The position numbers and the translations under genes are program-made. This document shows, in pieces, positions 55,508 through 64,000 of a DNA stretch of 64,000 bases. Under the pieces are notes generated by a model. That model saw nothing but the letters and a program-made list of their open reading frames with translations. It searched no databases and was not told where the DNA came from. The first letter of the stretch is position 1. Every line of letters begins with the position of its first letter. This stretch comes from Plutella xylostella (lineage: Eukaryota > Arthropoda > Insecta > Lepidoptera > Plutellidae). The stretch covers positions 5,766,001 to 5,830,000 of the forward strand of contig NC_063994.1 in assembly GCF_932276165.1 (NCBI RefSeq). Direction: 5' to 3'.

Positions 55508-55824
55508 CTCTAGTATGACAGTATGTTTTTTATAATGTTGGTATTCATGATTAAGACTTAGTCTATGGACTTCAGTTCGTTGTCAACTTATGTTGACTTC
55601 AGCTCGGAGCCAGCCTCATACAACCCGCGCAAAGTTTCTAGACACCTGGCCCAAAAATCTACCCCACTCCCTCTTCCCCGCGCGATGCCCCGCTCTCGTC
55701 CTTTTGTAGCGTTAGCATAAGAATTATATATAGGTTGCAGTCTTTGGTAAAAATTAAAAGGTGGTGATATAACAAGGGCTACCACACTGGGCTAGGCCTG
55801 TGACGTGGACAGCCAGGACTTATA
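55508..55824. other. Stretch without gene
   Basis: No supported ORF or repeat. Confidence 0.35.
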
Positions 55825-55995
55825 CAGGGTGTTGCAAAAAGGGTAACTAAGCCGAAACCTACAGAAACTTTGTTAGTCACGTGACTTTTTACCATGGAGA
55901 ATGTTTTTTTGAAATTCTGATTTCATTTTCGGGCTTAGATATACCATGCTGCACATGTAGGTTTCAGCTTAGTATACCCTTTTTGCAACATCCTG
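55825..55995. mobile_element. MITE with CAGGGTGTTGCAAAAAGGGTA ends, TA duplication
   Basis: The left end is inverted at the right (TACCCTTTTTGCAACATCCTG), giving about 40-bp TIRs, with TA on both sides. Related to the partial copy at 49285. Confidence 0.85.
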
Positions 55996-56149
55996 TATAA
56001 ACAAATATTTATACATTTTATTACAATATAACAAAAGTCAGGTAAGTATGTTTTTCGCATGCGGGTTTTTTGATAGCCAGAATAATTTCAAATATTGGGG
56101 CGCTACATGTATGTTTACGTTCTCGCAACAATTTTCTTTATAAAATTAG

Positions 56150-57688
56150 TACATTAAAACAGCACAGTATGGCGAATTTTGGGCTGTGATTTACTGTTTG
56201 CGAAAATTTGAGACATATTTACGTGGCGTGAAGTTTACAATTAGGACAGATCATAAAGCACTCACGTTTATTAAATCTTGGAAATTGTACAATAGCAGAA
56301 TAATTAGATGGAATTTATATTTAGAGCAGTTTGATTATACAGTAGAACATGTGAAAGGAAGTGAGAATGAGGCTGTTGATATATTCTCCCGGTTTCCACC
56401 CGACACAGGATTCCTGCAAGAGGATAAAGTTCTCTGTCCAGAAATAAATTACATGGAGGGAGGGAAAAATAAATTATTATTAGCTAAACTAAATAATATA
56501 CAACAATTTCAAAGCAGAGATCAAGCTTATAAGCTTATTATGATTAGTCTCAATAACACTAATACGGTTCTGAATGCTACTAAATACAGTAGAGTAAGTC
56601 AATATTGTAAAATCCAAGATAACATACTATATTATACGGAAAAGGGAAAAACTCATGATGTCATAGTCCTACCAAAGGAACTCATTGAAGAAGTAGTTAG
56701 TCAAGTACACCTTGAAATGGGCCATCAGGGTTTGCAGAAAATCCTCAGGTATGTCAGGGACCGGTTCTATTGGATAGGTATGTCAAGGGATATAAAAAAT
56801 ATTTTAAGAAAATGTCACATTTGCCAAATGTCAAAGAGCAACAATATAAAGTTTGTAGGAGAATGCCAATCCATTATAACAATAGAGGTTGGTGACCTCG
56901 TCAAGACTGACTTATGTGGACCGTTACCGAAAGGAAAGTTTGGAGCACAGTATATTTTGGTAGTACAGGATTCTTTCAGTAAATTTGTAAAGCTATTTGA
57001 TCTTAAGAAAGCTACTGCAAAAGCTGTGTTAAGTAAGTTCAAGAAATTTGTATCAATACTGAAGTCGAAAGCTGTAATGACTGATAACGGGAGCCAATTT
57101 ATAAGTAATGCTTGGAGAACAGGTGTGAAAGCATTAGGACTTAAAACAATAATACACAACGGTTCGTAATCCTCGACCAAATACCACCGAAACAAGGAGT
57201 TAGAAAGGTTATTCGGGACCTATTGCAATAATAACCATAGAGGTTGGGCGTCTATTCTTCCAAGAATTGAAAAATTATATAATAATACTTATCATGAAAG
57301 TACGGGATTCACACCCAATGAGGTTGTGTTTGGTAAAAACGAACTTACAATTGATACATGTAACCCAAATATACAAAGAAATTTAAATATAGATGAAATA
57401 AGAGAAAAGGTTAGAAATAATTTAAAGGAAGCCAGCCAGAAACGTAACATTCAATTTAATAAATCTCATAAATTGATGGAATTTCAGATAGGGGATTTAG
57501 TAAAAATTCGCAAATTAAACAAGTAGGATGCTAATCTGAAAGTGACAAAGAAATTTGAATTATTATATGAAGGGCCATTATGTTGTTGCAGCGGTGCCGT
57601 TTCCTAATGTGTACACACTAATGGATCCTATTACAAATTCTCTAAGGGGAAATTTTAATACGATTCACTTATCTAGATATTATAAATG
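56150..57688 (+). pseudogene. Gypsy element 5: RNase H and integrase
   Basis: It resumes the old gypsy: AQYGEFWAVIYCLRKFETYLRG, RTDHKALTFIK and a DIFSRFPPD block (RNase H end). Integrase HHCC follows (HLEMGHQGLQKILR, CHICQMSK), then core KTDLCGPLPKG (first Asp), MTDNGSQFIS (second Asp) and KELERLFGTY (Glu). A C-terminal module ends at a TGA (57686-57688). A TAA lies at 57167-57169, and one frame change follows 57526. A longer open frame runs 56186-57169. The IN-type matches the RT block at 45349. Confidence 0.8.
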
Positions 57689-57897
57689 ATAGATGTCTAA
57701 TTATAATTAAAAGTCGATAAAAAAAAAGTTTTTAGAAAGAGTTAAGAAAATTAGTATATTAAAGAAACTATGTTTAAGTTAGTAATGTTATGATTTAGAG
57801 ACGATTAAGATAAAAGCTTAGAAAAGTTAATAAAATTAGTCTATAAAGGAAAACTATGTTTAAGTAATGTTGTGAAAATAAAAAAATATAAAAAAAA

Positions 57898-58326
57898 TGA
57901 TGGTGTCGGGAAGAAGGCACAAGTATACGTACGAATTGAACAAGTTGATAGATTGACCTATATAATAATAATTTAAAAAATATATTTAACAGTCTAATAT
58001 TCTAAGTGATGTGGATTTTGCCATTCTAAACTGACACAATTGGTACATTTACTTGTTGGGGAAAGGTGGTGATCTTCTTATAATAGAAAAAATTGTAACA
58101 TTTTTAAATAAGATACCTACATAGGGAAGATAGTATACTTAGTATTAATTAGTATAATGTATGATTAAAAAGAGAAAATGATGGTGTAGGGTGAAAGCAC
58201 AAGTAAATGGACAAATTGAATAAGTCCAAACAATAGTTTAACAAATAAAATTTTTCATAAATTCATCATTAAGACTAACATATTTGTACATATACTTGTT
58301 GGGGAAAGGTGGTGGCTTTCTTAAAA
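57898..58326 (+). repeat. Duplicated pre-LTR region of gypsy element 5
   Basis: 57898-58080 and 58178-58326 share ATGATGGTGT at the start and a TTGTTGGGGAAAGGTGGTG purine block at the end, with diverged middles. The purine blocks look like two polypurine tracts; sequence after 58320 may be a truncated 3' LTR. Confidence 0.65.
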
Positions 58327-58449
58327 AAAAAACACATATTTCAATTCAATACTATATATCAATGATAACAAAATATTATATAAAATATGTTTAGACCTGG
58401 TTTCTCATGATTCTGTTAGTTACAGTCTCAATAACGGATTTGCTGACGA

Positions 58450-58674
58450 AAATTAATATTTCATTGAGTCTGTTGGTGGCATGAGAAGTACCAACTTTAC
58501 TCTTAAAGTGTGCGGGCAATAGCGAGGCAGGGGTAAGCAACCTTTTGTATAAGTTACATTTACAAAGTGCGAAAGCGGATGGTAGCGTAAATACAAAATT
58601 ATAGTTATCTTTCTTTGTAAATTAATATTGCTGTCTAAGCCAAATAAAGTTTTTCTTTCTTTCTTTCTTATCAC
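58450..58674 (+). mobile_element. Non-LTR 3' end with (TTTC)n tail
   Basis: A 3' UTR-like segment with GCCAAATAAAG followed by (CTTT)n at about 58649-58668. No coding part remains. Confidence 0.5.
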
Positions 58675-59681
58675 TTATGTGATTTTTTCTAAAGCTTCCG
58701 TTGACGTTACGTGAATGATAGGAGATTTTTCATTGCGCCGAACCATTACCGTGCAGTTGCGTACCCAGCAGAATGCATAGTTTTTGTCTTTACAGTTTGC
58801 TTTAGCTTGCTGGAGAAGGTACCTATTTTTTGCTGATAGATGGTCGTTCGCGTAAATCCTATTCTCAACCCCCACAAAGCCAATATCAGAACCTTTGATA
58901 CCCTTCACTTTCCGGATAGCAGCCAGAAAGTCATCTTTCTTATATCTTGCTTGAAACTTCACTATTATTGGTTTCGGGCGCTTATCGTTATCATTTTTAG
59001 TTGCAACGCGGGTTATGAAATCTATGTCCGTATCAGCTTTTAGAGGAAAGTGGCAATGGTCTGCCAATCTGGTTATTATGGCAATAAGATTTTCGCCATT
59101 CTTCTGAGGCACACCATTGATTTGGATGTTCACTTTCTCACCCACTGCTCATTTCTGCTGTTATCGTCGGTCAGGTCGGCAACAGTCTTCTTTAGGTCAT
59201 TAACCTCGCAGCGTAGTTGCTCCACCTCCGTGACGCGGTTCTCCACTTCAGAAACCCTATGGGATAACTCTTCAATGCTCTTATTGAGGTTACCGTTAAG
59301 GACAGTTATATAATTTCTCATCTGTTTTATATCCGCCTCAATGGAAGTTATAGAATTAAGTTTCTGGAGGATTGTATCCATCTGTTGAGCCATCTGCACC
59401 AGAAGATCTTGTTTTGCGGCACCCTGACCTGTCTTTCCGCCAGACTTCGATTCAGACGTAGAAGTCCAAGTTGCATCGAGATCCGCAGATGGTTTCGCCT
59501 GTTTGTCCCGGCACGTCGAACAGATCCAAGTCGCTTTCCCTGTACCAAGTCGGTCATATCCTCGCTCACTGATACCAGCGCAGGATAAATGGTATCTCGA
59601 CTTACAGCTGGAACACTCCGGACCATGGCCGACATTGTCAGCACAGGAAGCACAATTCGCAGGTACACTCGTCTTAGGCAT
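58675..59681 (-). pseudogene. Non-LTR ORF1 with PHD finger and coiled coil, one frameshift
   Basis: The start ATG at 59681 is preferred over the upstream 59795. The first frame has a PHD-type zinc finger (CASC, CSSCKSRYHLSC, ICSTC) at about residues 8-57. A Ser/Lys linker and a long coiled coil (VSEVENRVTEVEQLRCEV) follow. Near 59140 the frame changes and continues to 58675 with an RRM-like/C-terminal region (VNIQINGVPQ, a PIIVKFQARYKK block), typical of CR1/Jockey-group ORF1 nucleic-acid chaperones. ORF2 is absent: another element's 3' end follows. Confidence 0.75.
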
Positions 59682-59811
59682 ATTCGCGCAGTAGCTTGTA
59701 GTCAAAAATGTTGACAACCTCTGACTCAAACAACAAAATATTTCGAAGTATACACGGTGATGCACTGAGAATGCGTGCGAGCGATACGAAGGCACGATCG
59801 TGACTTGATAT

Positions 59812-60458
59812 ATATGTCGCAGGCATCTGGTTTAATCTCCTGTTTGATTGAACCGCTAGCCCGTTCATTGGATGACGCTATTCAGTTGTATGACTAGGCC
59901 GAACGTTGATTGTACAAGCGTCACAAAACGTCCAACTAGTTAGCGGACTTAAAATCAGTCAGGTGGTGAATAAAACAAATATGGCGTCTAACAGCGAACA
60001 GCTGACACAAAAAGCACTTGTATTGTTATTTTTTGCAAATAAATTAGCTTTAAAGTGCGTTATTTATGTTAAAATAGTATGACAACATGGATTTACCTAT
60101 TATTACACCGCCGGCGGATAGTTTCAAAGAAAAAAATGTGCTGAAACTGGAAAATTATGAACAACAATATCAAGGTACGTTTATTGTTATTGTTTAGTTA
60201 ATTTTTGAGATGAGAGCTTTGTAACATAGTCTTTTTGTTGACTCTTGTCTGGTCATGTTCATCCTAACCAGACATTATAAAGTTGCTACACTATATCCCA
60301 TTTAACGACTTCGCTGAATAACGTTCAGTCAAGACGTTGGACGTTACAGTCAACCACTTGACGAGTTGTTCTTTAGTCATTCAACTGAGTAGCGTCATCC
60401 AATGAACGGGCTAGCGGTTCAATCGAACAGGAGATTAAACCAGATGCCTGCGACATAT
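59812..60458. mobile_element. TIR element T1, uninterrupted copy (647 bp)
   Basis: Same ends and interior as 28071-33167 without the BEL element. The inverted symmetry extends into TGATATAT at the borders, so the duplication is unclear. It serves as an empty-site reference for the BEL insertion. Confidence 0.9.
60087..60174 (+). other. Exon-like 29-codon ORF in T1 copy 2
   Basis: Matches 28346-28433 with one nucleotide difference seen by eye (one Asp/Glu change); it ends at the same GTACGT donor. Confidence 0.5.
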
Positions 60459-60619
60459 ATATCATTAGCTTCATCTGAATCCCAATCGATAGATCTATGT
60501 CTAAAGATTGACTAACGACTAACAAGACCAGTTTGTAGGGAGCCAGTGGGCTAGAGAAGGTAATTGGGTCTGGCGGATAGATCTGGTCGAACTTCATAGA
60601 GTGTGCGAGGTGGGGCTCA

Positions 60620-60830
60620 CCTTCCTTTCAAACTACCAAACGTTTTATACATAATTTAATATACATATACATACATACCTTCTTTTCAATCTACAAACAC
60701 TTTTAATACATAGTGTTACATACATACCTTCTTTTCAATCTACAAACCCTTTTTAATACATAATTTTACAAACACATTCCTATATAACATTTATTTTAAT
60801 TACAAACCATTTTTAGTACATAATTTTATA
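60620..60830. repeat. Tandem repeat, about 50-bp unit
   Basis: Three to four units around ACCTTCTTTTCAATCTACAAAC and TTTTAATACATAATTTTACA, with the outer units more diverged. Confidence 0.8.
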
Positions 60831-61652
60831 TTTATTTTAATAAATTTTGTCTATCTAAATCATAGTAATATTAAGAAATAATTATTGGTTGAATTTTGTT
60901 CTGTTGTCTTAACAAATAGATAGGCTAGGTATTATGAGCTAGGCTAGGGATTCTCTCAAACTCCTGAAACAACTTGAGTTGCTACGGCAATGTAGAGTCC
61001 TAACCGGTAGACTAGACGATCACGTATTGGCCAAACGAATAATTCAAAACACATTTAGCGTTACGTTCACTTCAGTTTAAGGTTTGTAAGGGCGGAAAAA
61101 TACGTAGCAATTAGTTAGCTTAGGTATTATTAAGTATTTTTAGGCGATTAGCCGTTTTCTTAGGAGGGGGACATTTACAACCTGTTACACTTAAAAAGTC
61201 TCGGAAACGAAAGATAAATGAAACTGAATGGAAGTGTAATCAGCGCAGATGTGCAGGAAAAACTATATTTATATTTCCAAAAATAATAAAGAAGTACCAG
61301 CCAAAACCATAAAATCTCCATGTTTCCTATCGTACAAAAAAAATGTTCTCTAAAAATATCTTTACAAAAGAGGCAAGCAATTTTAAAAATTTATATAGAG
61401 AAGACTTTGACCATTATATGAAAAGGCTTTTTGTTGCTAATAGAGTGCGGAAGGTTGATTTACAAATAGTGGTTGATAATCGGCAGATAATCGTAAAAGA
61501 TTAAACATAGATACCATATCAGTTCTCATGATGACCAAACAAAGCATCAAAAATTCAATAATATACGATCCGCCGAAATTACTACTTAACAGCAACAACT
61601 GGAAATTTAAATAATTACCTATTCCTACTAACAATTATTGTATATTGTGTAC
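60831..61652. other. AT-rich stretch, no gene
   Basis: Only short broken frames. A KYQPKP-like scrap near 61290 was too short to assign. Confidence 0.4.
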
Positions 61653-61909
61653 GACGGCCGAATGGCGTAGTGGTTAGTGGCCCTGACTGCTATGCCGAAG
61701 GTCCCGGGTTCGATTCCCGGCTGGGACAGATATTTGTTTAAAGACAGATATTTGTACTCGGGTCTTGGGTGTTGATATTTATATTCAATATATATCTATC
61801 TATGTATTTGTGTAGATATATCAGCTGTCCGATACCCATAACACAGGCTCTGCCTAGCTTGGGGTCGGATGGCCGTGTGTGAGATGTCCCCACATATTAT
61901 TATTATTAT
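61653..61909 (+). mobile_element. tRNA-derived SINE
   Basis: Head GACGGCCGAATGGCGTAGTGG with box A, and GGTTCGATTCCCGGC as box B. A body with CTTGGGGTCGGATGGCCGTG follows, then an (ATT)n tail at 61896-61909. The tRNA head is shared with 46669-46937; the body differs. Confidence 0.85.
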
Positions 61910-62482
61910 ATTGTATTTACTTAATACCTACCTATCGTCCTGAATCTCCTGGTCTAACAAAGGTTGGCCCTAAAAGCCCAGGCCAGCCCAGGCCTATGAA
62001 GGCCCAGTTTAAATCCGTGTAATTAGATGCATTGCCGGATTAACTTTTCTATTTAGGGCTTTAAGCAGTGTAGAAGTAGTTTGTCGGTTTGAAATAATTT
62101 GTTGAAGTCGGTTAGTAACTATAATGAAAAAAATTCGAGGTACACTTTTGTCAGTTTATTTTCCAGGCCTTCATAATACGCACGTTAGCGCTTGCGCCAT
62201 CTTCGAACATCTCCTCCAGTCGGAAATATTCGGTAAGGACCACGTACTACCCTAGCGTGCGATCAACACAGGCTTTCAGAAAAAGCCATCGGGTGTTAGC
62301 TGGGATATTTTATGGATTTCCACTTCGTAAAACTTCTGACACTCTTGAAGACGGATTACTCTTTTGGAGCTTCGACTGAAGTGTGCTCCTATAAGTCTCA
62401 AGAGGTCTTCGATTTTACGCAAGTAATATCCGGTATGTTTTCTTTCAAGTAGCTGAAAAGTGAGTTATGCTACCCAACCATG
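61910..62482. other. Unassigned stretch
   Basis: Scraps resembling retroelement coding sequence (for example near 62200-62290) are too short and broken to assign. Confidence 0.3.
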
Positions 62483-63172
62483 CTATTGGTCGTCGTGGGT
62501 CGCAAATCCGACAACATTTTCTAAAGCCTTTCCTCCTATTCCATAGTATCTCAGTTTCGAAATTAAAGTCTGATGGTTTACACAATCAAACGCCTTCGAC
62601 AGATCACAGAAGTCTCCAATAGCATCGTGATGGTCTTCCCAGGCGTCAAATATGTGCTTAATTAACGCAGTACCGGCATCGGTTGTTGATTTGCCTTTTG
62701 TAAAACCATACTGCTGGCTATGAAACAATCGAGCTTCATTGAAATGCAAAAGCATCTGATTGAGTATGACCCTCTCAAATATTTTACTCAAAACTGGAAG
62801 AACCGAGACAGGCCTGAAATTTGCAGGGTCCTCCATATCCCCACTTTTGAACAGAGGTATAATTTTACTCAATTTCATAAGATCTGGGAACACACCTTCA
62901 GCGATACATTTATTAAAAATGTTAGCCAAAATTGGGGCGATTTTATTAATAATAGAAAGAACAAATTTAACTGATATTCCCCACAAGTCTTCAGTTTTCT
63001 TCATATTTAATGACTTAAATGTTTTTATAATAGTTAATGTATTAATATATCTGAATTTAAATTCCTTATCTGTTGAAGGTGCGTTCTCCTTCGTCAGGGC
63101 TTCAGCTAATGTAGCTGAAGAATCTAGGTTGCAAGTAGTCACTAAAGGAACGTTCGTAAAAAAACTCTTCAA
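62483..63172 (-). pseudogene. Non-LTR reverse transcriptase fragment
   Basis: A minus-strand frame of 229 residues covers the RT fingers and early palm: KIIPLFKSGDMEDPANFRPV, SVLPVLSKIFERVI, QYGFTKGKSTTDA and FCDLSKAFDCVNHQTL. The A-box Asp position is present in FCDLSKAFD. The frame ends before the YADD catalytic box, and no downstream continuation was found on the lower-coordinate side. Jockey/CR1-group by motif style. Confidence 0.75.
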
Positions 63173-63263
63173 AGACTCTCGCCACCTCGTCGTTTGTTGT
63201 TATATGACACAACACAACCGCTCTGAATAAACGTAGAAACTGACTGACTGGTGACTGGTGGAC

Positions 63264-63366
63264 TACGCTCGACGCATTTTCCGTTTGATATGAAATGACC
63301 CATTTGACCGAATAGACGCGACCGATGTTACGCTCGACGCATCATCCGTCAGATATGAACCGACCC
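63264..63366. repeat. Direct repeat TACGCTCGACGCAT, two units
   Basis: Units at about 63264-63300 and 63329-63366 share TACGCTCGACGCAT..TCCGT..GATATGAA..GACC. Spaced about 65 bases. Confidence 0.6.
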
Positions 63367-63519
63367 TTAATTTTTTTTGTAACTGAACGGAGTAATTTTT
63401 TTTTCTTCTACTCTTGTTCACATTTTACCCAAGTTTTTTAAATAATAACTCTTGTAGCTTTACCCCATTGTAATAAAAACATTTTTCCGTCATGTTCCCC
63501 TATTAAATTTTTGTCCCTT

Positions 63520-63850
63520 CAAAAATCTGAACTGGAATACGAGGTATCCATCAGAGGTACAGTTACAGCGTCCAGTGTTGCGGAATTGCGAGCAAATAGT
63601 GGAGCTGGCTATAAACTTTCCCTCTGAGGATATCCTCGAGTCCGGTTTGGATTCTAAAAAAGACTTACAGGGTGTGTTCGAGGTTTTATCTAAGATACAG
63701 GCCAATTTTGAGTGTGTTAAACCAGACAAAGCACTTGTGCAGCGGACACGGAACATGTTATTACACCATTTGCATCACCGTTTAAATAGGATGCAAACGG
63801 TTGATTTAGATAGGGTCGCTTATGAGGAAACCGTATCCATATACATATAA
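63520..63850 (+). pseudogene. LTR-retroelement gag-like fragment
   Basis: Frame 63575-63850 (open upstream in the same phase) has INFPSEDILESGLDSKKDLQ and RTRNMLLHHLHHRLNRM. The style matches N-terminal gag regions of insect LTR elements, which usually precede a zinc knuckle. No start is certain, and the frame stops at 63850 although similar sequence may continue to the window end. Assignment is by pattern only. Confidence 0.4.
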
Positions 63851-64000
63851 ATCCTATATGGAAAAAATAATTTCATTGGAAAATATGAGTATTGACCCTC
63901 TGTCAATACCCACTGCGGAACCTTCTGTTCCCAGTACAAGCGTTCTTTGCGTCTCTTCGGTGACCTGTGAACGAGGTAGTGCAGGTCAATTATGCAAGCT

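Noticed and set aside
58453..59313. Plus-strand and short antisense ORFs over the PHD-finger ORF1
   Set aside because: Shadows of the minus-strand ORF1, which has clear domain motifs.
61653..61730. Possible genuine tRNA gene on the plus strand
   Set aside because: The tRNA-like head continues into a SINE body and (ATT)n tail and matches the SINE at 46669.
1..64000. CRISPR arrays, bacterial operons, riboswitches
   Set aside because: Introns, SINEs and eukaryotic transposons throughout; no regularly spaced repeat-spacer structure.

Overview
This window looks like a piece of an insect, most likely lepidopteran, nuclear genome. Supporting clues are a mag-type Ty3/gypsy element with very short LTRs, RTE-type non-LTR elements whose 3' end runs into (ATG)n repeats, several tRNA-headed SINEs, PIF/Harbinger elements with Myb/SANT or MADF partner genes, P-element-like transposases, BEL/Pao, and AT-rich intergenic DNA. 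I found no host gene, rRNA, CRISPR array or bacterial-type operon. Nearly everything recognisable is mobile-element or virus-like sequence, inserted one inside another. Family calls come from motifs read by eye; no database search was possible.

Layout. 1-2930: small inverted-repeat elements, a minisatellite, a P-type transposase scrap and an RTE tail. 2933-14469: two 81-bp mag-like LTRs bracket a membrane/glycoprotein-like, virus-like coding sequence with a long non-coding tail. It is split by a 9-kb hAT-like insertion (8-bp duplication) that itself holds an RTE copy, holding a gypsy element, holding a non-LTR element with a 10-bp duplication. 14470-26483: a mag-like gag-pol broken by a Harbinger-type element carrying only a Myb-like gene (3-bp duplication) and by a CsRn1-like gypsy element with about 0.8-kb LTRs. 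26640-35581: a second Harbinger locus with a Myb-like gene and a HARBI1-like transposase in convergent orientation. Between them sits a TIR element (28071-33167) that contains a BEL/Pao element with identical 155-bp LTRs. A hAT MITE and a probable solo LTR lie inside the transposase. 36115-39553: a THAP/P-element-like gene with a duplicated exon. 39560-57700: an old gypsy element cut into three blocks by a Harbinger element (40979-45345, TTA duplication) and by an array holding an IS630/mariner-like gene, a second P-like copy, SINEs and MITEs. The Harbinger element has MADF and transposase genes interlocked on opposite strands. 57700-64000: a gypsy 3' end, a PHD-finger ORF1 of a non-LTR element, a second copy of the TIR element, a SINE, a non-LTR RT fragment and a gag-like ORF.

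How the parts work together. Harbinger-type elements normally need a DDE transposase plus a Myb/SANT or MADF DNA-binding partner, and the window shows three versions: partner only (16351), both genes convergent (26640-35581) and both genes interlocked (40979-45345). Most coding regions are broken. The freshest insertions by eye are the BEL element (no LTR differences) and the CsRn1-like gypsy (two LTR differences noticed). The most unusual object is the virus-like gene between mag-like LTRs, which could be an LTR-mediated retrocopy of an RNA virus or a captured envelope-like gene.
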